Positions 36,087-44,766 of a stretch of DNA of 64,000 nucleotides are shown here, one piece after another. The position numbers were made by a program, and so were the translations under genes. Origin of the DNA: Solwaraspora sp. WMMD792 (GTDB taxonomy: Bacteria > Actinomycetota > Actinomycetes > Mycobacteriales > Micromonosporaceae). How positions within the stretch are numbered: the stretch's first letter is position 1; each line of letters starts with the position of its first letter. Under the pieces are notes generated by a model. It did no database searches. It saw nothing but the letters and a program-made list of their open reading frames with translations, and was not told the origin of the DNA. The stretch is taken from contig NZ_JARUBH010000009.1 of the NCBI RefSeq assembly GCF_029626105.1, forward strand, positions 2,666,001-2,730,000, read 5' to 3'.

Positions 36087-37476
36087 CGGTGGCCTCCTTC
36101 CGTGGCCGGAGTTTCCAGAAGTAGTTGTGGATCGAATCGGTGGTCCACAGCCGCCGGAACGTCGGCGTCATCGCCATGCCCACGGCCACGTCGCCCGGCG
36201 CGACGTCGGTCGCGTACATGCTGAGCCGGCCACCGCCGTCGACGTCGGCGACGACGACCGCGACCTCCGGCTCCGGCATGGTGGTCAGATGGTCCGTGGT
36301 CACGGACACCACCCGGGCCGTCTTGTCCCGCAGCGGGACCGTCGCTGGCGGCTGTCCCGTCGCGGCGGTGCCGCAGGAGGCGCAGACCTTGGCCGGCGGC
36401 GTGGTGACCTTCGCGCAGGCGGCGCAGCGGCTGCCCTCCAGCTGGAACTTCCAGCCGGACCGGCGGACCATCGGCGGTGACGCCGGTGCCGGCGATGCCG
36501 GCCGGGCCGGACCCTGTACGTCCAGCAGTCCGCGCCAGCGCAGGTAGCGGCCGTAGCCGACGGGTTGCCGGGCGGCGAGCTGCTGGCGTACGGACGCCCC
36601 ACCACGCGCCGCCCGCACCCCGTCGCCGACCCGCCAGACGAAGGCGTCGGCGCCCTCGGTCGCCGACAGCAACAGGATCGTCCGGCCGGGCTGCGCCTCG
36701 TCGAGCGCGGCGGCGAGCAGCAGCGCGGGGTGGGCGGCACCGGTGAAACCGGTGGCCCGTTCGACCTTCGCGTCGGCCCCCGATCCGCCCAGTGTGCGGC
36801 GCAGCGCCGCGGCGGCACGGGTGTTCGACGACGACACGACGACCTCGTCGACGGCGTCCAGGCCGGCGAGGGCGAACGCGCGGCGGGCCGCGTCGAGGCC
36901 GGCGGTGACGAGGACGTCGGCGGTGAACCGTTCGTCCCAGACGCGGTCGTGCCGTTCCCCGGGCAGCCGCCACCGTTCCAGGATCTCGGTGGTGTGTCCG
37001 GCGCGGGCCAGCAGGGTCGCGGCACGGGTACCGCCGCCGACGAACGCTGCGGCGCCGTCGCCCTGGGCGAGTTCGTCCGGTGCCCCCGGCCGGGTGGTCC
37101 GTAGGTCGGCCAGCATCGCCGCGGCGCCGGAGCCCGCGACGAGGTCGAGGGCGGTCGCGCCGCAGCGGTGTCCGTGCAGATCGACCGCGCTGACGGCCGG
37201 ATCGAGCCCGAGCGCGGCGTGCACGACCCCGGCCGAGGTCTTCGCCTCGTACGGTGCGCTGGTGGTGGCGAGCAGCAGCTGCCGACCGACATGGCCGGTG
37301 GCGGTGAGCTGCCGCATCGCCTCGACGGCCATGGTGACGGTGTCCTCGTCGAAGGCGGCGACGCTGCGTACCGGTCCGCCCGGCCTGGGCGGTCCGGACG
37401 CGTCGAGCCTGTTGTCGTGCAGGGCGTACGCCGGCAGGTGTACCGCGTAGCCGTCGATGCCGGGCTGGTCAGGCAT
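36076..37476 (-). CDS. HMG-CoA synthase-like domain fused to DUF35 zinc-ribbon/OB-fold domain
   Basis: A 466-residue two-part protein. Residues 1-325 have the thiolase/HMG-CoA-synthase-like fold, with Cys105 in LHGHRCGATALD as possible nucleophile. After an Ala/Pro linker, residues 338-460 form a DUF35 unit: a zinc ribbon with Cys351, Cys354, Cys365 and Cys368, followed by an OB fold. DUF35 proteins bind acyl-CoA and act as partners of SCP-x thiolases or as hydratases with MaoC folds. I infer a complex with the thiolase encoded immediately downstream. ATG 37476 has GGAG about 13 nt upstream. Confidence 0.78.
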   Translation of the reverse strand: MPDQPGIDGYAVHLPAYALHDNRLDASGPPRPGGPVRSVAAFDEDTVTMAVEAMRQLTATGHVGRQLLLATTSAPYEAKTSAGVVHAALGLDPAVSAVDLHGHRCGATALDLVAGSGAAAMLADLRTTRPGAPDELAQGDGAAAFVGGGTRAATLLARAGHTTEILERWRLPGERHDRVWDERFTADVLVTAGLDAARRAFALAGLDAVDEVVVSSSNTRAAAALRRTLGGSGADAKVERATGFTGAAHPALLLAAALDEAQPGRTILLLSATEGADAFVWRVGDGVRAARGGASVRQQLAARQPVGYGRYLRWRGLLDVQGPARPASPAPASPPMVRRSGWKFQLEGSRCAACAKVTTPPAKVCASCGTAATGQPPATVPLRDKTARVVSVTTDHLTTMPEPEVAVVVADVDGGGRLSMYATDVAPGDVAVGMAMTPTFRRLWTTDSIHNYFWKLRPRKEATDGQ

Positions 37477-37492
37477 GTGTCGCGGTTCTCCT

Positions 37493-38284
37493 TCAACTCC
37501 ACGAGGGGATGGCGGCGAGCAGTCGCCGGGTGTACTCCTGTTGCGGCTCATCCAGCACCTGCTCGGCCGCACCCTCTTCGACGACCCGGCCGCCGCTCAT
37601 CACCGCGATCCGGTCACAGAGGTCGCTGGCGAGCATCAGGTCGTGGGTGACGAAGAGCAGGCCGATGCCGAGTTCGTCGACCAGGGTGCGGAACAGCCCG
37701 ACGACCTTGGTCTGGGTGGTGACGTCGAGGGCGGTGGTGCACTCGTCGGCGATCACCAGCGCCGGGCGGGTGACGACGGCCAGACCGATGGCGACCCGCT
37801 GGCGCAGCCCGCCGGAGAGCTGGTGCGGGTAGCTGCCCAGCACCCGCGCCGGGTCGGTGATGCGCATCTGCGCCAGGACCTCCACCGAGCGGCGCTCGAC
37901 CTCGGCCCGGGAGATGCCCCGGACGTGGCGGCGCAGCACCTCGGCGAGCTGTGTGCCGACCCTCATCAGCGGGTTCAACGACCGGGAGGCGTCCTGGAAG
38001 ACCATGCCCACGGCGCTGCCCCGGACCCGGTCGGTGCGGTCCACGCCAGGAGCCACCACCTCGTCGCCGGCGAGCGTGACCCGGCCCTGTTCGACATCGA
38101 CGTTGCGTTCGAGCAGCCCGACGACGGTGCGGGCCAGGGTGGTCTTGCCACTGCCGGATTCGCCGACTACGCCGACGATCCGGCCTCGGTCGACGTCGAG
38201 GTCGACGTCGTCGAGCAGCCGCAGGTCGCCGTCGGCGAGTCGGGCGACGACGGACAGGCCGCGAACGCTCAGCAGCGCGGTCAT
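37493..38284 (-). CDS. ABC transporter ATP-binding protein (Opp/Dpp type)
   Basis: A 263-residue ATPase. Walker A is GESGSGKTT, the signature LSGGLRQRVAIG, Walker B LVIADECTTALD (a Cys replaces the usual Pro after Asp-Glu) and the H-loop VTHD. It is one of two nucleotide-binding subunits of the importer. The ATG overlaps the permease stop. The sequence class is that of peptide/nickel importers, which also move other oligomeric or amphipathic solutes. Confidence 0.9.
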   Translation of the reverse strand: MTALLSVRGLSVVARLADGDLRLLDDVDLDVDRGRIVGVVGESGSGKTTLARTVVGLLERNVDVEQGRVTLAGDEVVAPGVDRTDRVRGSAVGMVFQDASRSLNPLMRVGTQLAEVLRRHVRGISRAEVERRSVEVLAQMRITDPARVLGSYPHQLSGGLRQRVAIGLAVVTRPALVIADECTTALDVTTQTKVVGLFRTLVDELGIGLLFVTHDLMLASDLCDRIAVMSGGRVVEEGAAEQVLDEPQQEYTRRLLAAIPSWS

Positions 38285-39168
38285 CGGCGCCTCTTCCGTG
38301 GGTCGTGGTGGGTGAGCAGCGCGTCGCCCAACAGGTTGACCAGCAGCACCAGCAAGGTGATGGCAAGCCCGGGGAAGAGCGCGATCCACCAGGCCTGGCT
38401 CAGCTCGTCCTGGCCGGAGGCGAGCATCGACCCCCAGCTCACACTCGGTGGCGGTACGCCGAGGCCGAGGAAGCTCAACGCGCTCTCGATCAGGATCGCC
38501 GTGCCGATCTGGAGGGTGCCGAGCGCGACGACCGTACCGGCGAGGTTGGGCAGGACGTGCCGGAAGACGATCCGCGCCTCCGACGCGCCGGCCGCCCGTA
38601 GACCGGTGACGAACTGCCGCTCGCGGATCGCCAGGGTCGCCGACCGGGTGACCCGGGCGCAGACCGCCCAACCGGTCAGCGCCAGCACCAGGAACAGCAC
38701 CGGCAGGGAGCTGCCCCGGTTCGAGATGATCGCGAGGGCGACCAGGATGAACGGCAGGGCCAGCTGGGCGTCGATGAGCACCGAGATGACCCGGTCGACC
38801 CAGCTGCGGAAGTAGCCGGCCAGGACGCCGAGCAGGGTGCCGGGACCGATGGCGACCAGGGCGCCGGCGACGCCGATCAGGATGGTCAGCCGGCCGGCGG
38901 AGACGAACTGGGTCAGGACGTCCTGGCCGAGTTTGTCGGTGCCGAGTGGATGCGCCCAGGTTCCGCCGTCGAGGAAGGCGGGCGGTCGCCGGGTCGCGGC
39001 CAGGTCCTGCCCGGGCTCCGGCAGCAGTCCGGTCAGCGGCAGTACCAGCACCAGGCCGGCGACGACCACCAGCGGCAGGGACAGCCAGAACACCGAGGTA
39101 CGGGCCCGCCGTACCGGGCGTCGTGGGGTCTGCGTCGTGGGTGCCGGATGCACATCGGTTCGGCTCAT
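38281..39168 (-). CDS. ABC transporter permease (Opp/Dpp C type)
   Basis: A 295-residue integral membrane protein with an N-terminal segment at about 25-50 and five further helices. The cytoplasmic coupling loop RAAGASEARIVFRHVLPN is the permease EAA-like motif. The start HPLGTDKLGQDVLTQ is typical of DppC/OppC. It pairs with the 39174 product to form the channel. Confidence 0.9.
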   Translation of the reverse strand: MSRTDVHPAPTTQTPRRPVRRARTSVFWLSLPLVVVAGLVLVLPLTGLLPEPGQDLAATRRPPAFLDGGTWAHPLGTDKLGQDVLTQFVSAGRLTILIGVAGALVAIGPGTLLGVLAGYFRSWVDRVISVLIDAQLALPFILVALAIISNRGSSLPVLFLVLALTGWAVCARVTRSATLAIRERQFVTGLRAAGASEARIVFRHVLPNLAGTVVALGTLQIGTAILIESALSFLGLGVPPPSVSWGSMLASGQDELSQAWWIALFPGLAITLLVLLVNLLGDALLTHHDPRKRRR

Positions 39169-39173
39169 GGCCG

Positions 39174-40097
39174 TCACCTCACCCTCGGGTCGACGACCGA
39201 ATGGATCACGTCGACGAGCAGGTTCAGCAGGACGAACGTCAACGCACCGAAGACGACAATCGCCTGGACAAGCGGGAAGTCCCGGAACTGGATGGCCTGC
39301 AGCGCCAGCTGACCGAGGCCGGGCCAGGAGTAGACGTACTCGATCGCGACGGCGCCGGAGAGCAGAATGCCGGTCTGCAGCACGACGATGGTCAGGATCG
39401 GCATCATCGCGTTCTTGAACGCGTGCCGCCACACCACCCGCCGGCCGCGCAGCCCGCGGGCCCGGGCGGAGTCGATGTACGGCTCGGCCAACGTCTCGCT
39501 CATCGACGCCCTGGTGAGCCGGGCGATCTGGGCCATCGGGTACACCGACATGGTGACCGCGGGAAGGACCAGATGCTGCGGGGTGCCGGACTGCCCGGCG
39601 GGCAGCCAGCCGAGGTTCACGGCGAACAGCGCCACCAGCATCATGCCGAACCAGAAGACGGGCACCGACTGGCCGAGCAGTGCGACGGTGGAGGCGGCGC
39701 GGTCCCACCAGGTGCCCTCCCGGGTCGCGGCCAGCACCCCGAGCGGCACCCCGACCAGTACGGCGAGTGCCATGCCGGCGGCGACCAGTTGCAGGGTGAA
39801 CGGCAGCCGGTCGGCGATCAGGGTCGTGTTGGCCTGGTAGAACTGCAGCGACTGGCCAAGGTCACCGGTGAGGATGCCCTTGAGGTAGTCGAGATACTGG
39901 ACGACCAGCGGCAGGTCGAGACCGAGTTCGTGCCGCAGGGCGTCCCGCTGCTCCGGAGTGGCCATCGGTCCGAGGATCGCCACGGTCGGATCGCCGGAGA
40001 GCCGCCCGAGGGCGAACGCCAGGCTCAGCGCGATGAGTAGGGACGCCAGCAGCGACGCCAGGCGGCTGCCGACCCGTCGGACGGTGCTGGCCTTCAT
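39174..40097 (-). CDS. ABC transporter permease (Opp/Dpp B type)
   Basis: A 307-residue DppB/OppB-type permease. It has the N-terminal helix (about 12-30), the typical DPTVAILGP and LDLPLVVQYLDYLKGILTGDLGQS periplasmic segment, and a coupling loop RGLRGRRVVWRHAFKNAMMP. The ATG overlaps the upstream ATPase stop. Confidence 0.91.
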   Translation of the reverse strand: MKASTVRRVGSRLASLLASLLIALSLAFALGRLSGDPTVAILGPMATPEQRDALRHELGLDLPLVVQYLDYLKGILTGDLGQSLQFYQANTTLIADRLPFTLQLVAAGMALAVLVGVPLGVLAATREGTWWDRAASTVALLGQSVPVFWFGMMLVALFAVNLGWLPAGQSGTPQHLVLPAVTMSVYPMAQIARLTRASMSETLAEPYIDSARARGLRGRRVVWRHAFKNAMMPILTIVVLQTGILLSGAVAIEYVYSWPGLGQLALQAIQFRDFPLVQAIVVFGALTFVLLNLLVDVIHSVVDPRVR

Positions 40098-40939
40098 CGG
40101 CGCGACCTCCAGCGGGCACCGGGCATCGCGGCGAGCAGCTCGCGCGTGTAGTCGTTGCGGGGAGTGACGAAGACCGACTCGCACGGACCCGACTCGACGA
40201 CCCGGCCCTGGTACATGACGTACACGGTGTCGCAGACGGAGCGCACGACGGCGAGGTCGTGGCTGATCATCAGCAGGGCCGCGCCGGTGCTCTGCCGGAT
40301 CTGGGCCAGCAGCGCCAGCACGTCGGCCTGCACCGAGACGTCGAGGCCGGAGGTCGGTTCGTCCGCCACGATCAGCCGCGGCCGCATCAGCAGTGCCCGG
40401 GCGATGCAGACCCGCTGGGCCTGGCCGCCGGAGAGCTGGTGCGGGTAGCGGTCGAGGATCTGCGGCGCGAGCCGGACCCGGTCGAGCAGTTCGGTGTCGC
40501 TGATCCAGGAGGTGCGCTCGGGTTGCAGCCGGCGCAGTTCCCGCAGCCCGGAGCGGACCGACTGCCGCGGGTCGAGCGACCCGTGCGGATCCTGGAAGAC
40601 CACCTGCACCTCGGGGCGCAGCCGCCGCAGCCGCGCCCGACTGATCGAGGAGAGCTGGTGCCCGAGCAGCCGGATGGCTCCGTCGCCACGGGTGCCCAGC
40701 CCGGTGGCCGCCATGGCGAGCGTCGTCTTGCCGGATCCGGATTCGCCGACGACGGCGACGCTCTCGCCGGCGCCGATGCGCAGCGACACGTGGTCGACCG
40801 CGCGCAGCACCGTCCCCGTGCTCCGGTCGCGGTGCTCGACGACCAGATCGTCGACCACCAGCACGGCGGTGTCGGTGTCCGGGGTGCGGGGGTGCCGGGC
40901 GGGTTCGCCCGACACCCCCGTCTGCGCTGCTCCGGTCAT
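40094..40939 (-). CDS. ABC transporter ATP-binding protein (Opp/Dpp F type)
   Basis: A 281-residue ATPase with Walker A GESGSGKTT, signature LSGGQAQRVCIARAL, Walker B LIVADEPTSGLD and H-loop ISHD. The FQDPHGSLDPR segment is typical of peptide-importer ATPases. It lies 2 bp after the binding-protein gene and would pair with the 37493 product. Confidence 0.91.
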   Translation of the reverse strand: MTGAAQTGVSGEPARHPRTPDTDTAVLVVDDLVVEHRDRSTGTVLRAVDHVSLRIGAGESVAVVGESGSGKTTLAMAATGLGTRGDGAIRLLGHQLSSISRARLRRLRPEVQVVFQDPHGSLDPRQSVRSGLRELRRLQPERTSWISDTELLDRVRLAPQILDRYPHQLSGGQAQRVCIARALLMRPRLIVADEPTSGLDVSVQADVLALLAQIRQSTGAALLMISHDLAVVRSVCDTVYVMYQGRVVESGPCESVFVTPRNDYTRELLAAMPGARWRSRR

Positions 40940-40941
40940 CG

Positions 40942-42465
40942 TCAGCGGGTCGTCTTCGTGAAGTCCACGGTGTTCAGCGGACCGAAGTCGACGCCGGTGA
41001 CACCGGGGCCGGTCGCGTAGTTGAAGATCTGCCGGTAGAGCGGGACGTAGCAGTGCTTCTCGACCACTCCGATGGTGTTGAGCTGCTCGTAGATCGGGGC
41101 AGCCTGCTCGGCGCTGTCCTGTTCGAGCGCCTGCTGGGCAAGCTGGTCGATCTGCGGGTCGGGGCAGTTGCCGGTCAACGACGCGGTCTTCATGAAGCCG
41201 CTGACGAAGTAGTCCGGCACGGCGACGTTGGGTACTCCGGCGAAGATGGCGACGCCGGGGACCTGGCGGCCGATGATCCGCTGCACCAGGGTGCCGTAGT
41301 CGAGCGGCTCGTAGCTGACCGTGAAGCCGGCCTGTTCGAGGCTGCCGCCCACGGCCTGGGCGACCTCTTCGATGTTGGTGTACTGCGCCGCCGGATAGGT
41401 GATCTGCACGGCCGGGGCCGCGTCACCGACGAGTTGCGCGGCCTTTGCCGGGTCTGCGGTGACGCTGTCCTGCGGTTGCTGGCCGGGCCGGACGTTGAGC
41501 AGTCCGGCGTCGGCGGCGGCCTGGCCGTCGAAGATGCCGCTGACGATCGCGTCCCGGTCGATGGCCAGGGCAGCGGCCTCGCGCAACTGCGGGTCGTCGA
41601 ACGGGGCCTTGGTCGAGTCGAGGAAGGCGATGATCTTGATGGCGGTCTCGGTGCGGACCACGTCGACCCCGGCCGCCTCGGCCGCCTGCGCCTGGGCCGG
41701 CGGTAGGTCGAAGGAGACGTCCACGGTCCCGCTCTGGATCAACGCGAGCCGCTGCGCGGCCTCGTTTGCCCAGGTGAAGGTGACGCCGTCGTTCGTCGGT
41801 TCGTCGCCCCAGTAGTCGGGGTTCTTGGTGACCGAGATGTCGCGGCCGGCGTTGGCGCCGGCCCACACGTACGGGCCGGTGCCGACTGGTGCTGCGGCGA
41901 AGCCTTCGGACCCCTGCTCCTGGTAGTAGGCCGGTGGGACCAGGTAGACCGTGGTGAGCAGGTCGGGAATGTTGTACTGCGGCGTGCCGGTGGTGACCAC
42001 GACGGTGGCGTCGTCGGTTGCCTCGATCGAGGTGACGTTGCTGAAGTAGGACTTCAGCGGTGACCCCTCGGTGTCGCGGGTGAGGGTGATGGTGTTCGCG
42101 ACGGCGGCCGCGTCGGCCGCTTCCCCGTTGCTGAAGGTGATGTCGGGGCGGACGGTGAACGTCCAGGTCGTGGCGTCGGTACGGGTCCAGTTGGTGATCA
42201 GACCGGTGTCGGTGGGCGCGAGGTCTTCGTCGATGTCGATCAGTGGTTCGAGCATTGTCGCCCAGACCACCTGGGCGGAGCGCGCACCGACGATCGGATC
42301 GAGGGTGGCGGGCTGGGCCGCGAGCAGCGCACGGATGATGGTCGGGCCGGACGACCCGGTGTCATCGGGTTCGGTGCCACCGCAGGCGGTCAGGCCGACG
42401 CTGGCGACAGTGATGGCGGCGGCGGCCACGAGGGGCCGCCGGGAACGCAGGATTTTCATGATCAT
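40942..42465 (-). CDS. Substrate-binding lipoprotein of an Opp/Dpp-type importer
   Basis: A 507-residue family-5 solute-binding protein. The N-terminal signal ends in a lipobox VGLTAC, with lipidated Cys28. The mature protein begins the fold at LLAAQPATLDPIVGARSAQV and carries APVGTGPYVW, the usual family signature. It is the first gene of a roughly 12-kb operon (42465 down to 30332) that also encodes the acyl-CoA enzymes, so the importer very likely brings in the substrate of this island. Confidence 0.9.
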   Translation of the reverse strand: MIMKILRSRRPLVAAAAITVASVGLTACGGTEPDDTGSSGPTIIRALLAAQPATLDPIVGARSAQVVWATMLEPLIDIDEDLAPTDTGLITNWTRTDATTWTFTVRPDITFSNGEAADAAAVANTITLTRDTEGSPLKSYFSNVTSIEATDDATVVVTTGTPQYNIPDLLTTVYLVPPAYYQEQGSEGFAAAPVGTGPYVWAGANAGRDISVTKNPDYWGDEPTNDGVTFTWANEAAQRLALIQSGTVDVSFDLPPAQAQAAEAAGVDVVRTETAIKIIAFLDSTKAPFDDPQLREAAALAIDRDAIVSGIFDGQAAADAGLLNVRPGQQPQDSVTADPAKAAQLVGDAAPAVQITYPAAQYTNIEEVAQAVGGSLEQAGFTVSYEPLDYGTLVQRIIGRQVPGVAIFAGVPNVAVPDYFVSGFMKTASLTGNCPDPQIDQLAQQALEQDSAEQAAPIYEQLNTIGVVEKHCYVPLYRQIFNYATGPGVTGVDFGPLNTVDFTKTTR

Positions 42466-42532
42466 CAGGGGTGTCCTTCACAGCGATGGACCCGTTCACG
42501 TCGCCGCGTTGCGCGCCGGTGACGCTCGCCAC

Positions 42533-42561
42533 AAAGTACCGACCAGCCGGTATCAAGTCAA
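42533..42561 (-). promoter_or_regulatory. Promoter of the importer operon with TetR-type operator (c) in the spacer
   Basis: On the minus strand TTGACT (42556-42561), exactly 17 bp, TACTTT (42533-42538). The operator TACCGACC-AGCC-GGTATCAA spans 42537-42556 and fills the spacer, which is ideal for repression. Confidence 0.72.
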
Positions 42562-42622
42562 CGGTTCGCGCAGGTATCTCGACTATGACATTCGCGTGAC
42601 AAAGGCCAGCCAGCCAGCGGCG

Positions 42623-42651
42623 TTGTGAACATACCGACCGGTATGTATGAT
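42623..42651 (+). promoter_or_regulatory. Promoter of the crotonase operon with TetR-type operator (d) in the spacer
   Basis: TTGTGA (42623-42628), 17 bp, TATGAT (42646-42651). The operator CATACC-GACC-GGTATG core (42628-42647) fills the spacer and is the most symmetrical of the six. Transcription should start near 42658, at a GTG codon, suggesting a leaderless mRNA. Confidence 0.7.
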
Positions 42652-42657
42652 GCACCG

Positions 42658-43395
42658 GTGGCCCCTACCCTCACCCCTCGGCACGACGGACGCCTCATCC
42701 GGGTGCGCTACGACAACGCGGCCCGCGGCAACTGCTTCGACGACACCGCGCTGCATGAACTCGTCCACGCGTTGGAGACCGCCGCGGCCGTTGACAGCTG
42801 CGCGGTCGTCGAGCTCGCGATGGCCGGCCGGAACTTCTGCGGTGGCTGGGACACCACGGCGTTCACCGAGCTGGCCGGCAGTTCACCCGAGACGGTGGCG
42901 GACAGCCTGCGCGCCAGCGACGCCGCACTGCGGCGGATCCGGCGACTCCCGGTGCCAGTGGTCGCCGCGGTCCGGGGCCGGGTGATCGGCTTCGGCGCCG
43001 GCCTGCTCGACGCCGTACACCTGCCGATCGCCGCGACCAGCGCCCGCCTGTCGCTACCCGAGGCCCGGTTCGGCTTCGCCCCCGCCGGCGTCGGCTACGC
43101 GATCGCCCGGGCGCTACCCCGGCCACAGGCCTACCACCTGCTGACCGGGGCCACGACCGCGTCCGCCGACCAGATGCTCGCCTGGGGGCTGGTCGCCGAG
43201 GTCGTCGCCGACGACGATCTCGACCGCGCGACCGCGGCTCTGGTCGAGGCGCTGCTCGCCGTACCCGGCCGCACCCTGCGAGCAGTGGTCGAGGTCGTCG
43301 AGTCGAGCCGGGCCACCGGCCGGCCCGATCACGCCTACGACGTCTCGGCGCGCACCATCGTCGCCGGTGTCGCCGCGCGCGGGGCGGACCGATGA
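42658..43395 (+). CDS. Enoyl-CoA hydratase/isomerase family protein
   Basis: A 245-residue crotonase. The fold runs from LIRVRYDNAARGNCFDD through the oxyanion segments MAGRNFCGGWDTT and VRGRVIGFGAGLLDA. Possible starts are GTG 42625, ATG 42643 and GTG 42658. The first two lie in the promoter, so GTG 42658 at the predicted transcription start is preferred. It would hydrate or isomerise an enoyl-CoA. The next gene overlaps its stop (ATGA), forming a three-gene operon with a VOC protein and the flavin reductase. Confidence 0.82.
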   Translation: MAPTLTPRHDGRLIRVRYDNAARGNCFDDTALHELVHALETAAAVDSCAVVELAMAGRNFCGGWDTTAFTELAGSSPETVADSLRASDAALRRIRRLPVPVVAAVRGRVIGFGAGLLDAVHLPIAATSARLSLPEARFGFAPAGVGYAIARALPRPQAYHLLTGATTASADQMLAWGLVAEVVADDDLDRATAALVEALLAVPGRTLRAVVEVVESSRATGRPDHAYDVSARTIVAGVAARGADR

Positions 43396-44201
43396 GCGGT
43401 CGATTCCAGGCTGGCGAGGCCGTCTGGGTGGAGTTGGCCACCCCCGATCCGGACAAGGTCGAACCGTTCTACCGCGCGTTACTCGGCTGGACGGTGCGTG
43501 CCGAACGGCTCGGTGCCACCACCTACCGGATGTGTGGCATCGACGGACGCGACGTGGCCGGCATCTCCGACGCCGCCGCGCTGCACGCCGGCCGGCCAAG
43601 GGGCTGGATCGTCTACTTCGCGGTCGACGACGTCAGTCGGAGCGCCACCCGGGCGGTCCAGCTCGGCGGCGAGCTGGTCACCCCGCCGCGATATCTGCCG
43701 GCCGCCGGCACCGGCGCCGTCGTCATCGACCCGTTCGGCGCCGCGTTCGGCCTCTACCAGGGCGAGTCGCGCACCGGCGTGCAGCTGCTCAACTCGGTCG
43801 GCGCACTGTGCTGGAACGAATTGAACACCGGGGAGCCCGCCGCCTCGGTGAGCTACTACCGGTCCCTGTTCGGCTACGTCACCCGGCGGACGACAGACAC
43901 GCCCACCGCCCGCCCGTACACCCTGCTGATGCTCGGCGACGTCGCGGTCGCCGGCGTGCTGGCACTCGACAACGATTGGCCGAACCTGATCCCGGCGAAG
44001 TGGATCACCTACTTCGCCGTGGATTCCCTGGACGACGCGCTGCGGCGGGTCTGCGCGCTCGGCGGGACGCCGACCGTCGGCCCGGTCCGGAGCCCGTACG
44101 GACGTCTTCACCTGGTGAAGGATCCCGGCGGCCATTCACTTTGCCTCATCCAGCTCGACGGCGGCCTGCGCCCCGGGCACGACTCCTCCCCCAGGCGGTG
44201 A
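43392..44201 (+). CDS. Two-domain VOC-family protein
   Basis: A 269-residue protein with two vicinal-oxygen-chelate repeats (about 8-125 and 135-260). Each has an FY-x-ALLGW or YYRSLFGY segment and a DPFG or DPGG strand near its end. The first repeat resembles the actinomycete 27-kDa antigen CFP30B type. Substrate unknown. It overlaps the crotonase gene and is followed by the flavin reductase 7 bp later. Confidence 0.78.
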   Translation: MSGRFQAGEAVWVELATPDPDKVEPFYRALLGWTVRAERLGATTYRMCGIDGRDVAGISDAAALHAGRPRGWIVYFAVDDVSRSATRAVQLGGELVTPPRYLPAAGTGAVVIDPFGAAFGLYQGESRTGVQLLNSVGALCWNELNTGEPAASVSYYRSLFGYVTRRTTDTPTARPYTLLMLGDVAVAGVLALDNDWPNLIPAKWITYFAVDSLDDALRRVCALGGTPTVGPVRSPYGRLHLVKDPGGHSLCLIQLDGGLRPGHDSSPRR

Positions 44202-44208
44202 CCTCCCG

Positions 44209-44724
44209 ATGACGGCCGAGCCACTGTTCGACTCGACGGAGTTCCGTCAGGTGTGTGGTCACTTCCCCACCGGCGTCACCGCGGTCACCGCGATCACCGC
44301 CCAGGGCGGCGTCGCCGCGCTGACCGTGAACTCGTTCACCTCGGTCTCGCTGCAGCCGGCGAAGGTGCTGTTCTGTGTGACCAGCTCCTCGTCCAGCTTC
44401 CCGACCCTGGTCGGATCCGAACGGATCGCCATCCACATCCTCAGCCGGGACCAGGAGGACGTGGCGCGCCGGTTCGCCACGTCCGGTCTGACCGGCGCGG
44501 AGAAACTCGCCGGGGTGTCCTGGCTGCCCGGTCCGGACGGGGTTCCGCTGCTGCCCGGCACACCGGCGGTGCTCGCCGGACGACGCGACGAGGTGATCAC
44601 CAGCGGTGACCATGTCATCTTCCTGCTCGACATCGACCACGTGCATCTGAAGCCGACGAGCGTGCCGGCGTTGTCGTTCTACCGGGGACGGTTCGTCAGT
44701 CCGTCGGCCACCGCGACCGAGTGA
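44209..44724 (+). CDS. Flavin reductase (FMN-binding, HpaC-like)
   Basis: A 171-residue flavin reductase-domain protein: FRQVCGHFPTGVTAVTA at the start, ALTVNSFTSVSLQPAKVLFC at the flavin site, and DHVIFLLDIDHV near the end. Family members reduce FMN or FAD with NAD(P)H and pass it to a monooxygenase. It is the only such gene in the island, so it is the natural partner of the four LLM monooxygenases. This argues that at least some use FMNH2 and not F420. Confidence 0.85.
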   Translation: MTAEPLFDSTEFRQVCGHFPTGVTAVTAITAQGGVAALTVNSFTSVSLQPAKVLFCVTSSSSSFPTLVGSERIAIHILSRDQEDVARRFATSGLTGAEKLAGVSWLPGPDGVPLLPGTPAVLAGRRDEVITSGDHVIFLLDIDHVHLKPTSVPALSFYRGRFVSPSATATE

Positions 44725-44766
44725 GCGGGATGGGGACGCCGCGCCGTCGCCAAACGCCGACGCGAC

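Noticed and set aside
42625-42657. GTG or ATG starts for the crotonase gene in this stretch
   Set aside because: They lie inside the promoter and operator. The GTG at 42658 fits the predicted transcript start.
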